This document shows positions 15,801-24,143 of a stretch of DNA of 33,573 nucleotides, one piece after another. Within the stretch, counting starts at the first letter, position 1, and every line of letters begins with the position of its first letter. Source of the stretch: a virus. The translations under genes were made by a program, and so were the position numbers. The stretch is from positions 1-33,573 of the IMG/VR virus record IMGVR_UViG_3300022752_000230; one strand, 5' to 3'. The notes below the pieces were generated by a model. It saw only the letters and a program-made list of their open reading frames with translations, made no database searches and was not told the origin of the DNA.

Positions 15801-18800
15801 ATTGCTTCGATCTCTCTCAAGAAAGGCGCACAACCACCAACGGGAAAAATAGCTGTAGTTTTTGATAGTTATGAACACGGAAGCGAAGGTACATATTTTT
15901 GCGTAGAATCATATATCAGAGAAGGTGGTGCTGCCGTTTCAATTTTTGATATACCAAAGTATGAATCCTCAGATGCCGGATTCATATATTCATTGAGAGA
16001 TGTTTTAGATTTTAGATCGACCAAAGACGCCGATGGTACATTCAAGGGCAAAATAAGTTACATACCAAATCGTACAATTTACCTGAAATTTGATTATTAT
16101 TTACACAGAAAGGATAAGTTGTATATAAACAATGCTGGCGAATTTAAAATAAAAGAAGGTATTCCTGCCTTTCAGTCTGTTTTGCCGGACGATCCTTTAG
16201 ATGGTATGGTAATAGCAGAATTGACATTACCCGCATTGACTGAAGATGCAAAGGGTATATTCGTCTCACCTAGAGAAAATAGACGATATACGATGCGTGA
16301 TATTGGAAAAATTGAAAAAAGAATAGAAAGACTTGAATATTACACATCATTGTCGTTGTTGGAAAAAGATACAGCATCTTTAGTTACCAAAGATGCCAAC
16401 GGAGACGATAGATTTAAACACGGATTTTTGGTAGATAATTTCAAAACACACGCCGTTGGTGACGTGAACAATTCTGATTACGTTTGCTGTGTAGATCCAA
16501 ATCTTGGCAATCTAAGGCCGGCATTTGTCGAAAGATCCGTTTTACTTAGTGAGATAAAACCTTATCAAAATAACATATCAGGATTTGACAAAAATATAAC
16601 AGAAGTCGATAGAGTTGGATACATCAAAAAGAAAAATCTATTGATGTTGCCATATGAAAGTCAAGTCACAATTTCACAAAGATTAGCATCTTCGTCAATT
16701 AATGTGAATCCATATAATATGATATTTCACACTGGCAAAATGACTATGACACCAGATAATGACGTTTTCAAGACAACAAATCAGTTAGAATCGGCCATAG
16801 TAAAATTAGACACAGGATTGGCAGATGCATTAAGTGATCTTACAAAAGGTTTAGGTACGGTTTATGATAATTTTCAACAAACTGATTGGGTTACTACAGA
16901 AGGACAGCCGGAAACAATGAAGTTTCCTCCAATACAAGTTCCTGCGTTCAATGACAAAGGAAAACCAAATGAATTAATGAAATGGCAGCAAAAACTTGCG
17001 GCTAAAAACAAAAAACTACAAAACTTATACAGAACAAGGGCCGAACTACTTGGTCAGGTAGGAAATAACAAAAACGACAAAGGATTAAAAGATACTAATA
17101 AAGATATAAAAAGTTTAGAAAAAGAAATTTTATCTCTTGAGAGAAATCCTCCTCAGGCCACCTGGCCTGCGGCCAGATTTAATTATACAAGAACCACGTC
17201 TACTAGTGACTTGACCGCTAGAGGCAAAAGGTTCTCAACAACAACAGAAGAATCGAAAACTTCTTTGGGTTCTTCGGTGAAGAATGTTACTGTAGCCGAG
17301 TATTGCAGAAGTCAGATAATTCACGTTTCCGCCAAAGGGTTGAAGCCTAATTCGGCGATGTATGCATTTTTTGATGGGTTGGATGTAACGCATTTGTGTA
17401 TACCAAAATCCGCAGGTTCGGAAATAGTTATGCCAATACCAGAAAGGGATACACCGACATTATACAAGGTCAGGGATGTCGAAGATACAAATACTAAAAA
17501 GAAATATCCTGCTATGAAAGGTACAGGGACAAGTACAACGGTGTACTTCAATCCAAACACAGAAACGGGAAATGATGCAAACGCAGCGGGTGCATATCCA
17601 CTAAAGGCCGATCAAAAAGGAAATCTAGAATTATACTTTTTCTTACCCAATGGTATAGAAACATCTCTACACTCATCCTCCGGTAGTACCAAATTTACGG
17701 CGGATCAATATAATCCAAAGATTAGAACGGGTAGTAGAACATTTAAACTATCGGATTCAAGGCAAGATATTTCCTCAGAAGAAAGTTCGAGGGCATCAAA
17801 AAAGTTTGAATCTTCTGGTATTATTCAAGATCTTCAAGAAAAAATCTTGTCAACACAAAACGTTGAAGTTTCGGTAGAATATGATGAACAAGCCACAATT
17901 TATACAGCGGTGAACTCAAGTATTAACTTAGGTAAAGCCTATTTTAGAGATCCTATAGCAGAAACTTTCGTGATTAACTCGCCGGGTGGTTGTTTTATAT
18001 CCGGTGTTACATTATATTTTAGATATACACCAAGGTATAAAAAAAATACAGCAATTCCAAGCAGTGGTGGAATTCCAGTTGTTCTTGATATCAGAGAAAC
18101 CGGTCTTGGAGTACCTGGACCCAGAGTTATACCTGGATCTCGTGTTAGTTTAGATCCAGATGAAATTGTTATTAACGAGGTAGAATTTTCTAGTGTAACC
18201 GAAGGTAAACAGGATGGTGGAGAAGGTATACTCACGGTGAAAGTACCTATAAAAGATGAAAATGGTGATGTTATCGCAGATAAAACAATAGAACAGCAAG
18301 TTTTTCAATCCAATGGTAATAGGCAGTTAATTTGGGACCCCAAATTGCAAAAAATGTTGACAATAAATGCGAATAATCGATTTCAAGAATTTGGTGATGT
18401 TGATCAATTATCTGCCTCGAATGTAAATTCTTTCGTCGGCACTTATTTTGAATTTGACTATCCAGTTTACATACAAGATGGTACTTCTTTTGCAATTGTA
18501 ATAACAGCACTATCGGATGAGTATGAAGTTTGGTATGCAACTAATAATCAATATATAGCGGGTACGGCGAGTGACATAGTTAAGGGAACGGAATCATATG
18601 CTGGCGAATTTCTCAAATCTTCAAACTCGGCAACTTGGAGCGTGGTGGAAGCCTCTGACTTGATGTTTCAAATACATCAAGCGAAGTTTGACATAGAACA
18701 GAGACCTCTTATTACTTTTGCCAATGAACAAATACCATTTGATTTGTTGCCAAAAAATCCATTTAAAGTTGAGGCGGGTTCTAGCATAATAAAAGTTAGA

Positions 18801-20705
18801 CATAAAAATCACGGAATGAGAAATAGACTTAATGACATCAAAAAGCCAAGAGTTAAAATAATGGGGGTAACTTCAAATGTAGGTGGTATAGATTCAAAGT
18901 ATATTAACACAGAATCGGAAGATTCTGTAAATAAGTATCACGAGGTGGTAGTTTTAGACTTTGATAGTTATGCTATAGACGTTGGAGTAGATGCAACCAC
19001 AACAAACTATTCGACTGGTGGTGATTTAATTCTTGCTACAGCCGATATTCAAGTTGATGAAATGAAATTTGGTATTAATGATATTATACTTGAAGGTACA
19101 GTCGTAGATTATTCATATAGAATTTGTTCTGGATCTGGTGTACACGGCGATTCTACAAATGAACCTTATGTTTTACCTTTGGAAGAAGAGTTTGAATTTT
19201 GTCAGAAAAATAACGTGATTAAATTTCAATCGCCAAAATTAATATGTGGTAGAGCAAACGAAGGTGAATGGACTATAGACTCTACATTTAATGGAATAAT
19301 GAACACACCAGGCGTTGAAGATAATCCAACACTTTCAAAAGTAGGTGCGTCAAAAAGTTTGTTTGTGCAAGCAACGCTATTGAGTCAAAATGAAAATTTG
19401 ACTCCTATAATCGATGTGGAGAGAGTTACTTGCAACATAATAGGAAACAAAGTATCAGATCCAGGTCTCGTTGGACCTGAAACTTTGTCAAATCCAAATA
19501 CTTACAAAAGTTTTACGGAACCCACGGACTATGTTTTCTTTGGATTTAAACTAGATTCAACAGTAACACTTGGCGCTTCAAATCAAATTACTGTAGCAGA
19601 CAAGAACAATTTTCACGTAGGCGGTTATGTTTTGATACAAGGTGTAACTGCAAAAAATCTAAGAAAAGTTGTAAGCGTATCAACTACAGGAAATACAATA
19701 ACAGTTGATAAGAATTGGTCTATAAATTCTGGTGAGAGTGTACAGTGTTATTCATCTGCACTAGATGTATGGAATTTTGCAGACGAGGCATATCCTGTTG
19801 CGTCTAATGTACCAATAACGGTTACGGGAAATTCATTCACAATCAATAATTCTGGTGCAATTGCCGCATTAGCTGAAATTCCTAAACAATCTCTGATTAA
19901 ATTAACTTCACCAAATAAAACTCCAATTATTACAAGGGTTGTTGATTCGATAATATCACTACCCAATTTAAAAATAACAGTTGAAGATGGTATTAATCTG
20001 TCTACGCTAACTGCAAGTGATGTTACAATTTATCTGTATGAAGATATAGTAACTTGCACAGGATTCGGTTCTACCGGAAACGCATCCTATGATGTGGCAA
20101 GAAGTGTAGGTAAATCAGTTTTGGCAAACATGAAACCAGGACAGTACATAAAGGTAATGAATTCTGGTACGGGCAAAAATGATTCAACTTATGAAATTTC
20201 TAGAATTGAAGAATTATTAGATGATCCGATATCAAAACAATATAAGTTACAAATAGAAGTTAAATTTGATGTTCAAACCGATCTTTCGCCTACGAACATA
20301 ACGGTTTTGGGCATTGAAGACTTCTTCTCAGGCGAAACTGCTATAGGAGCAACTTCGCCGTGTAATTATATCACAAAGAGGGTGATTTTGAAAAACCCTT
20401 CTACTGCATTAAAGGTAAACTTCTTAGGTTGCATACAAGACGGACAAAGCGTAACCGTTTACGCAAAACTTTCTGGACCTGATGATCCTAGAACGTTCGA
20501 TGACATTCCTTATATTGAAATGAATCCACTAAATCTAAAATTACCAACTGCGGCTAGTGATGATGTAACATTCTCATACTATGAATACGAAGAAAGATTA
20601 TTACCACAATTTACTGCCTTTGCCATCAAATTGGTACTGAGTGGAAATAATTCAAGTAAACCAGTAAAGGTTAAGGATTTACAGGTAATAGCATTGGACG
20701 AATAA
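12861..20705 (+). CDS. Very large DUF4815 baseplate / tail-fibre-linking structural protein
   Basis: The N-terminus (DKDFYQILFRPRFAVQAREL, TQLQTIFQKQIDRMG) is the DUF4815 signature of a virion protein found in T4-like cyanophages and pelagiphages directly after gp8. Later family blocks are visible: RRYTMRDIGKIEKRIERLEY with SLSLLEKDTASL (about 1145-1185), AKGLKPNSAMYAFFDGLDVT, RTGSRTFKLSDS, VLDIRETGLGVPGPRVIPGS, RHKNHGMRNRL and, at the C-terminus, FAIKLVLSGNNSSKPVKVKD. Residues about 1370-1430 are a charged coiled coil. An extra domain is inserted at about 494-610. Its gene position suggests the outer baseplate to which fibres attach, the place of T4 gp9/gp10; this is inference. At 2614 residues it is the largest protein here. 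The ATG follows a GCGGA-like ribosome site; the stop is one base before the next ATG. Confidence 0.85.
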   Translation: MTDIKDKLKNAPYFDDYSEDKDFYQILFRPRFAVQARELTQLQTIFQKQIDRMGRHFFKEGAMVIPGLSSYDTNYTYVKIYVNGGGYDNSNYFKDDLAIKSTFIGGMLYSSTGVNAKIVNYTSPDNNGIVRLYIKYTSAGDPSTGGIPGTLKTFLSGEVLHLNNPEMLETGIKLKVIEDQSCIGVGTGANINSGVYFTNGYFAAVKQQSIVIAPEETFPTASIGLLVETSIVTSEEDESLLDNAQGSPNYAAPGAHRLKIDLTLISKEIDRITTKKLTSNNFIELIRLIDGIPQTPPSDRTDYNLIRDEMARRTFDESGNYSLKPFIVVCNEFLNEGGGKGIYTRDMLKRKSSTVAREVGKDLLGLDSSHPYNGEFLPGASEQEFLAACRDRVVYDIDPGKAYVNGYEIEKLSLSRIVGRKAVDYQSSNLEVCSGPKGPYVLVNNVEGLPAIAWGNSEFASTNESFAKMLLFSRRKAFMNSTNVPISPAKVSTEYDVRVASTANITSLSGLLTIDGVSLVAGDRVLVKNQTDSSKNGIYVVVNPGSWTRISDMAVDQTVTNKSIYVKVGSDGTVNKNKNFILNSKDSTSKSIVGSLKIGTSSLQFEENTEIGTPEKTFESLYCIGTARPIFFSYDSQDETGGAKYSLHLMDIQMKDGYTFDNVQSIYQSSVGSGPTSTGTFFCDAVLFEDPLIGTTVSTTATFIDKAVTGKKSYWRTDPSQQLSKNDCLVHTPDVDPESGLPPGESTYFYVLNSPLTNASFSAEKSKNVALTDVSISKAYSELENQHLSNLFAVMPKGYIKSIDQTELLYETQMLFVLAPTDDKITISLNRGIFTSYNSTEWFFCSKGTGEKLTPAQNGVTITTTSSGNGQAVIEFYETTPGDSIVCIVPVAIEGDIAGGPRIKTLKLGSYQNSSLGSNFKIAGSVTNTDLSKVMLDKEDVIKIKAIYMAADFSTDPTSLDLDISDRYELDNGQRDMFYDIASISLKKGAQPPTGKIAVVFDSYEHGSEGTYFCVESYIREGGAAVSIFDIPKYESSDAGFIYSLRDVLDFRSTKDADGTFKGKISYIPNRTIYLKFDYYLHRKDKLYINNAGEFKIKEGIPAFQSVLPDDPLDGMVIAELTLPALTEDAKGIFVSPRENRRYTMRDIGKIEKRIERLEYYTSLSLLEKDTASLVTKDANGDDRFKHGFLVDNFKTHAVGDVNNSDYVCCVDPNLGNLRPAFVERSVLLSEIKPYQNNISGFDKNITEVDRVGYIKKKNLLMLPYESQVTISQRLASSSINVNPYNMIFHTGKMTMTPDNDVFKTTNQLESAIVKLDTGLADALSDLTKGLGTVYDNFQQTDWVTTEGQPETMKFPPIQVPAFNDKGKPNELMKWQQKLAAKNKKLQNLYRTRAELLGQVGNNKNDKGLKDTNKDIKSLEKEILSLERNPPQATWPAARFNYTRTTSTSDLTARGKRFSTTTEESKTSLGSSVKNVTVAEYCRSQIIHVSAKGLKPNSAMYAFFDGLDVTHLCIPKSAGSEIVMPIPERDTPTLYKVRDVEDTNTKKKYPAMKGTGTSTTVYFNPNTETGNDANAAGAYPLKADQKGNLELYFFLPNGIETSLHSSSGSTKFTADQYNPKIRTGSRTFKLSDSRQDISSEESSRASKKFESSGIIQDLQEKILSTQNVEVSVEYDEQATIYTAVNSSINLGKAYFRDPIAETFVINSPGGCFISGVTLYFRYTPRYKKNTAIPSSGGIPVVLDIRETGLGVPGPRVIPGSRVSLDPDEIVINEVEFSSVTEGKQDGGEGILTVKVPIKDENGDVIADKTIEQQVFQSNGNRQLIWDPKLQKMLTINANNRFQEFGDVDQLSASNVNSFVGTYFEFDYPVYIQDGTSFAIVITALSDEYEVWYATNNQYIAGTASDIVKGTESYAGEFLKSSNSATWSVVEASDLMFQIHQAKFDIEQRPLITFANEQIPFDLLPKNPFKVEAGSSIIKVRHKNHGMRNRLNDIKKPRVKIMGVTSNVGGIDSKYINTESEDSVNKYHEVVVLDFDSYAIDVGVDATTTNYSTGGDLILATADIQVDEMKFGINDIILEGTVVDYSYRICSGSGVHGDSTNEPYVLPLEEEFEFCQKNNVIKFQSPKLICGRANEGEWTIDSTFNGIMNTPGVEDNPTLSKVGASKSLFVQATLLSQNENLTPIIDVERVTCNIIGNKVSDPGLVGPETLSNPNTYKSFTEPTDYVFFGFKLDSTVTLGASNQITVADKNNFHVGGYVLIQGVTAKNLRKVVSVSTTGNTITVDKNWSINSGESVQCYSSALDVWNFADEAYPVASNVPITVTGNSFTINNSGAIAALAEIPKQSLIKLTSPNKTPIITRVVDSIISLPNLKITVEDGINLSTLTASDVTIYLYEDIVTCTGFGSTGNASYDVARSVGKSVLANMKPGQYIKVMNSGTGKNDSTYEISRIEELLDDPISKQYKLQIEVKFDVQTDLSPTNITVLGIEDFFSGETAIGATSPCNYITKRVILKNPSTALKVNFLGCIQDGQSVTVYAKLSGPDDPRTFDDIPYIEMNPLNLKLPTAASDDVTFSYYEYEERLLPQFTAFAIKLVLSGNNSSKPVKVKDLQVIALDE
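14340..14690 (+). other. Fibre-type repeat domain inserted in the DUF4815 protein
   Basis: Residues about 494-610 (VRVASTANITSLSGLLTIDG, then GDRVLVKNQTDSSKNGIYVV and GSWTRISDM) match a small beta domain that is widespread in tail fibres of unrelated phages. Here it sits between two parts of the DUF4815 protein, before the AR-P-I-F strand near residue 628. It looks like a module picked up from a fibre gene; borders are approximate. Confidence 0.65.
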
Positions 20706-20706
20706 T

Positions 20707-20973
20707 ATGACTAAAGAGATTTTTCTAAAAGTTAAGGATCAAAACAGTCTAGTTCGTGACACTAGGAGTAATGCCATACTCAATGTCGATGAAGTTGAAT
20801 ACGAAAAATATCGTTATATGAAAAATGTTAGACAAAGGCAAAACTTAGAAAAACAAATACAAAAAGATGAGATAAATACTCTACAGCAAGATGTTGAAAA
20901 TATAAAATCAGAATTATTTGGTATGAAGGATCTTTTATTACAAGTTTTGGAGAAACTAAATGGCAGAAATTAA
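20707..20973 (+). CDS. Small coiled-coil protein, conserved neighbour of DUF4815 genes
   Basis: The 88-residue product begins with a short conserved-looking stretch (LVRDTRSNAILNVDEVEYEK) and continues as a long charged coiled coil (about 33-85) with heptad-like hydrophobic spacing (LEKQIQKDEINTLQQDVENI). Proteins of this form, with an S-N-A-(I/V)-(L/I)-N-x-D motif followed by a coiled coil, commonly follow the DUF4815 gene in T4-like cyanophages. It may be a minor virion component or an assembly factor for the fibre base. It starts one base after the previous stop and overlaps the next gene by 14 bases, so translation is probably coupled. Confidence 0.75.
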   Translation: MTKEIFLKVKDQNSLVRDTRSNAILNVDEVEYEKYRYMKNVRQRQNLEKQIQKDEINTLQQDVENIKSELFGMKDLLLQVLEKLNGRN

Positions 20974-21187
20974 AGTTCCCGATTACGCCACCGTAAAATT
21001 ATGGTGGGAAAAAACAAATGAATTGGGAGTTGCGATAGGCGATCTTGATCTTTTGGACATTAGGATTAAAACTGATCCTAATTTTATTGCAGCAGCGGAA
21101 CCAAACTTAGTTTCTGCAATCAATTCAATTTTCTCCTCACTAGAGAACGATAGATTATTACTTGCTAGAGCAATAGCGATGAGCTAA
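20960..21187 (+). CDS. Small hypothetical protein with NLVSAIN motif
   Basis: The product has 75 residues, predicted mostly helical. Its second half (NLVSAINSIFSSLENDRLLL) contains the NLV-AIN motif that often occurs in short helical segments of tail fibre proteins. I do not know a function; a small virion or fibre-assembly part fits the context. GGAG at 20949-20952 is a good ribosome binding site for the ATG at 20960. The 14-base overlap with the gene before and the 12-base gap to the next suggest one translational unit of small proteins. Confidence 0.7.
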   Translation: MAEIKVPDYATVKLWWEKTNELGVAIGDLDLLDIRIKTDPNFIAAAEPNLVSAINSIFSSLENDRLLLARAIAMS

Positions 21188-21199
21188 TAGGAAAAATAT

Positions 21200-21544
21200 A
21201 TGGCAATAAACAGCAATTTTAAAAATGCAAATTTGAAAGATGTTGGTGCTTCTTGGCAAACGTTATACACGGCGCCTAGTGGTAAGACTAGTTATTTTAT
21301 CCATATTAGTGTCGCATCCATAAATGGTGGTGGTCAGGTTTCTGTTAGAGTTTATGATAGTTCCGCTAGTGTGTCAACATACACCGTAAAGGGCGCACCA
21401 GTTCCAGAAGGAAGTGCTTTGCCTTGTTTGATCGAAGGTAATAAATTAGTTTTAGAATCTGGAGATTATGTTGAAGTTAAATCCGAATCCGCTGGTATTT
21501 TATTTGATGTGCAAAGTTCTTTAATAGAAGACGTAAACACATAA
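21200..21544 (+). CDS. Small beta-sandwich virion protein (hypothetical)
   Basis: This 114-residue protein is almost all beta strand (TLYTAPSGKTSYFIHISVAS, VSVRVYDSS, KGAPVPEGSALPCLIEGNKL, DYVEVKSESAGILFDVQSSL). The pattern of a T-x-Y-T-A-P-xx-x-T-x-Y-x-x-x-I start, a P-(V/I)-P-x-G-S turn and a G-D-x-(V/I)-x-V end is that of small virion proteins common in T4-like marine phages. They are likely decorations or fibre-associated capping proteins, but their place in the virion is not known to me. The ribosome binding site AGGA (21189-21192) is good. Confidence 0.72.
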   Translation: MAINSNFKNANLKDVGASWQTLYTAPSGKTSYFIHISVASINGGGQVSVRVYDSSASVSTYTVKGAPVPEGSALPCLIEGNKLVLESGDYVEVKSESAGILFDVQSSLIEDVNT

Positions 21545-21554
21545 GGATGAAATA

Positions 21555-24140
21555 ATGAGTTACATAGGAAATGCAAAATCGCCTCTAATTTTTGGTCCAA
21601 ATACCAGAGATGATATTGTACCTGATGGTACAAAAACAATTTTTGATTTATCACAAGAAGTGCCAGGCGGTTATGAAGAAAACATAACCGTAATTAGACA
21701 GAAATACATTACTAGATCGGTAGTAAAAAATACAACAAATTTAGTTTTTGAAAATAATGTTTTAGGTGATCAAATTTCAACAACAGATCAAGATTTAGCA
21801 GCAGCATTATCAAGATTTGCTCCTGGCGATTTTTTAATAATTGCTGGTCCATCATCCGTTGATAGCTTAGGAACTTATGGAGTTACAGCGGTAGATTATA
21901 ATGGAACTGATATTTCTATAACAGTCGATGGAAATATATTACCAGCAGATAGCGGTGATGTAAACGTAGAAATAATTCACGGATATTATGACAATTGGGA
22001 AGTTCTACAACCAGGAACAGATTACACAATTTCTGGTATAGGATCTTTATATAATAAACAAATTGGATTTAGTTCAGCACCAAAAGAAGAAGAAAAAATT
22101 TATGTTCTTCACAGGGGAGAAGCGACATATAATTTTGTTCCTACTGCCGGTTCTGTGGGTCCAGATCAATTACAACAAAATCTTAGAAATTTTGTAGTTG
22201 ATAGACATACCGGAACGGGTTCACAATTTAATTTTTCACTTTCACAACCTGCAATAGATTCTAAGTCATTATTAGTTACCGTTGATGGTGTGATAGTAGA
22301 TGGTGATAGTTTAGGATTCTCTTCAGGAACTTGGTCTTTGACAGAAACTTCATCGGGTTCTGGAATTTTCGACAGAATAACATTTGATGTTGCACCCGCT
22401 GTTGGTAAAATAATAAGAATTCTACACTTAGGATTCTCTACAGTTTCCAGAAGAGCACTATACTCGCCAAATCAAAGTGCACTGGTAGTTCCTCCTAGTT
22501 CGGTAGGTTCTTATGAACTACAAAATGATTCAGTAAGCACTGCAAAATTAGTAGATGGTTCAGTCATTTCAAGTAAAATTGCCGACGATGCGGTAAATGG
22601 CAGTAAAATTTTACTGAATAACAATCAAGCATTAAGATCAAAAAATTCCTCTGGAACTGCCGTTGATTTGGTAAAATTGAATACGTCAAATTCTGTGGTC
22701 TTAACATCACCAACAAACTTTAGTATTAATGGTGATATCATTCCAGCATCGCCAAAAGATTTGGGTACTACTGCAAACCCATTTAAAGAATTACATTTAA
22801 ATGGCCCAATTAAAGTTGATGAATCCGTTGTTGGTCAATCGATCACCATCGATTCGGGAAATATATCAACACCTACACTAAACGTTACTGGCGATATAAC
22901 AGTTGGTGGAGTTGTAGATGGAGTTGACATATCAGATCTAGAAGATAGAGTACAATTACTTGAGTTTGGTTTTCCTATAGGTGGTATAATACAATTTGGT
23001 GGTGAAACCGCACCGCCAGGTTGGTTATTATGTGATGGATCAAGTTATTCGTCTAGCTTGTATCCTTCGTTATATAGCGTTATAGGAGTAAAATATGGAG
23101 GCGTTGCCGGAACAAGTTTTAATGTTCCAGATTTAAGACGAAGAATTCCTATCGGTAAATCTGCATCAGCACCTACGAATATTCTGGGCGCAACGGGTGG
23201 GCAGTTTGATCATATTCACGAATTGCCCGATCATACACACGATGACTCACACACTCATTTAGTACCTGCTCATCATCACGAACATAACATATCAAATGGA
23301 TCAAATTTAGCCATTACTGTAAATTCTGGTGATCATAGTACGTCAATATTACACAAACATTCCTCATTTCCAACATCGGCATCGCAGGGATCTCACGAGC
23401 ATTTTCTGGGTAACGTAGGTGATACATCTGACATTACCAGAAAAGTTTTCGCATCATCGGAACAATTGACAGCAACCTATACGGGGGTGTCGCCTGCTAG
23501 AAATCCTGCACACACTCACGGAATATCAGGAACCACTAGTGCAAATTCAGTTAGTCATACACACGCCGCCGATGCAATTACGGAAGCCGCAACTGGACTT
23601 GCAAATCATACACACTCCGTTTCAACAATTGCCATTGAACGTGCCGGAAGTATTGGTTCATCGAGCAGTTATCACTTTGTGATCGGAACCGTAAATAGTG
23701 GATTGCCTTACAATAAAAATTTAAGAGACAATTCGGCGAATTATGATGGAGATCACGATCACGATTTAACAGTAACAACTACAACAGAAAGTGCTACACA
23801 TACACACAACTTATCTTCCACGACAATAAGCACAACAGGTTCTACACACGATCACGTAGTAAGGGGTACGGTACCAAAAGAAAATACGTCTAACCACCAG
23901 CATGAGATAGATATTCCTCTATTTACTGGTAATAGCTCAAGTAACGGAGAGCATACTCATCCAACAGGATCTTTCACTGGTAAGATAGGAAAGGTTACAG
24001 GAGGCGTTTCTGGTGATAGTAATATCACATCTTTAGGTAGATCTACAAATACCACAGGACAGATTTCTGCGCCAGGGCCCGGAACAAGTTTCTCCGCAAA
24101 CCCACCATACATAGTATTAAATTATATTATAAAGATTTAA
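21555..24140 (+). CDS. Short tail fibre / collar-domain receptor-binding protein with histidine needle
   Basis: The N-terminal half contains two to three copies of a fibre beta domain (for example LLVTVDGVIVDGDSLGF, then ITFDVAPAVGKIIRILHLG). Linkers of the form SVSTAKLVDGSVISSKIADD follow. A strand repeat typical of trimeric fibres comes next (INGDIIPASPKDLGTTANPF). Residues 473 to about 533 are the phage tail collar domain (APPGWLLCDGSSY, SFNVPDLRRRIPIG). Residues 553-802 hold 16 overlapping H-x-H triplets. In T4 gp12 and gp37 such triplets coordinate metal ions in a trimeric receptor-binding tip. The protein is likely the gp12-like fibre that locks the phage to the surface. It ends in a conserved-looking NPPYIVLNYIIKI strand, so it seems complete. 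AAGGA at 21543-21547 is the ribosome binding site. Confidence 0.82.
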   Translation: MSYIGNAKSPLIFGPNTRDDIVPDGTKTIFDLSQEVPGGYEENITVIRQKYITRSVVKNTTNLVFENNVLGDQISTTDQDLAAALSRFAPGDFLIIAGPSSVDSLGTYGVTAVDYNGTDISITVDGNILPADSGDVNVEIIHGYYDNWEVLQPGTDYTISGIGSLYNKQIGFSSAPKEEEKIYVLHRGEATYNFVPTAGSVGPDQLQQNLRNFVVDRHTGTGSQFNFSLSQPAIDSKSLLVTVDGVIVDGDSLGFSSGTWSLTETSSGSGIFDRITFDVAPAVGKIIRILHLGFSTVSRRALYSPNQSALVVPPSSVGSYELQNDSVSTAKLVDGSVISSKIADDAVNGSKILLNNNQALRSKNSSGTAVDLVKLNTSNSVVLTSPTNFSINGDIIPASPKDLGTTANPFKELHLNGPIKVDESVVGQSITIDSGNISTPTLNVTGDITVGGVVDGVDISDLEDRVQLLEFGFPIGGIIQFGGETAPPGWLLCDGSSYSSSLYPSLYSVIGVKYGGVAGTSFNVPDLRRRIPIGKSASAPTNILGATGGQFDHIHELPDHTHDDSHTHLVPAHHHEHNISNGSNLAITVNSGDHSTSILHKHSSFPTSASQGSHEHFLGNVGDTSDITRKVFASSEQLTATYTGVSPARNPAHTHGISGTTSANSVSHTHAADAITEAATGLANHTHSVSTIAIERAGSIGSSSSYHFVIGTVNSGLPYNKNLRDNSANYDGDHDHDLTVTTTTESATHTHNLSSTTISTTGSTHDHVVRGTVPKENTSNHQHEIDIPLFTGNSSSNGEHTHPTGSFTGKIGKVTGGVSGDSNITSLGRSTNTTGQISAPGPGTSFSANPPYIVLNYIIKI
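23211..23960 (+). other. Segment coding 16 H-x-H metal-binding triplets
   Basis: The codons for residues 553-802 of the collar fibre include HIH, several HTH, HHHEH, HKH, HEH, HDHDH, HDH and HQH. Many CAY-ACN-CAY words recur across 750 bases. In trimeric needles each H-x-H triplet from three chains can make an octahedral iron or zinc site. The T4 gp37 tip carries seven such iron sites; here there could be more. Confidence 0.7.
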
Positions 24141-24143
24141 AAT

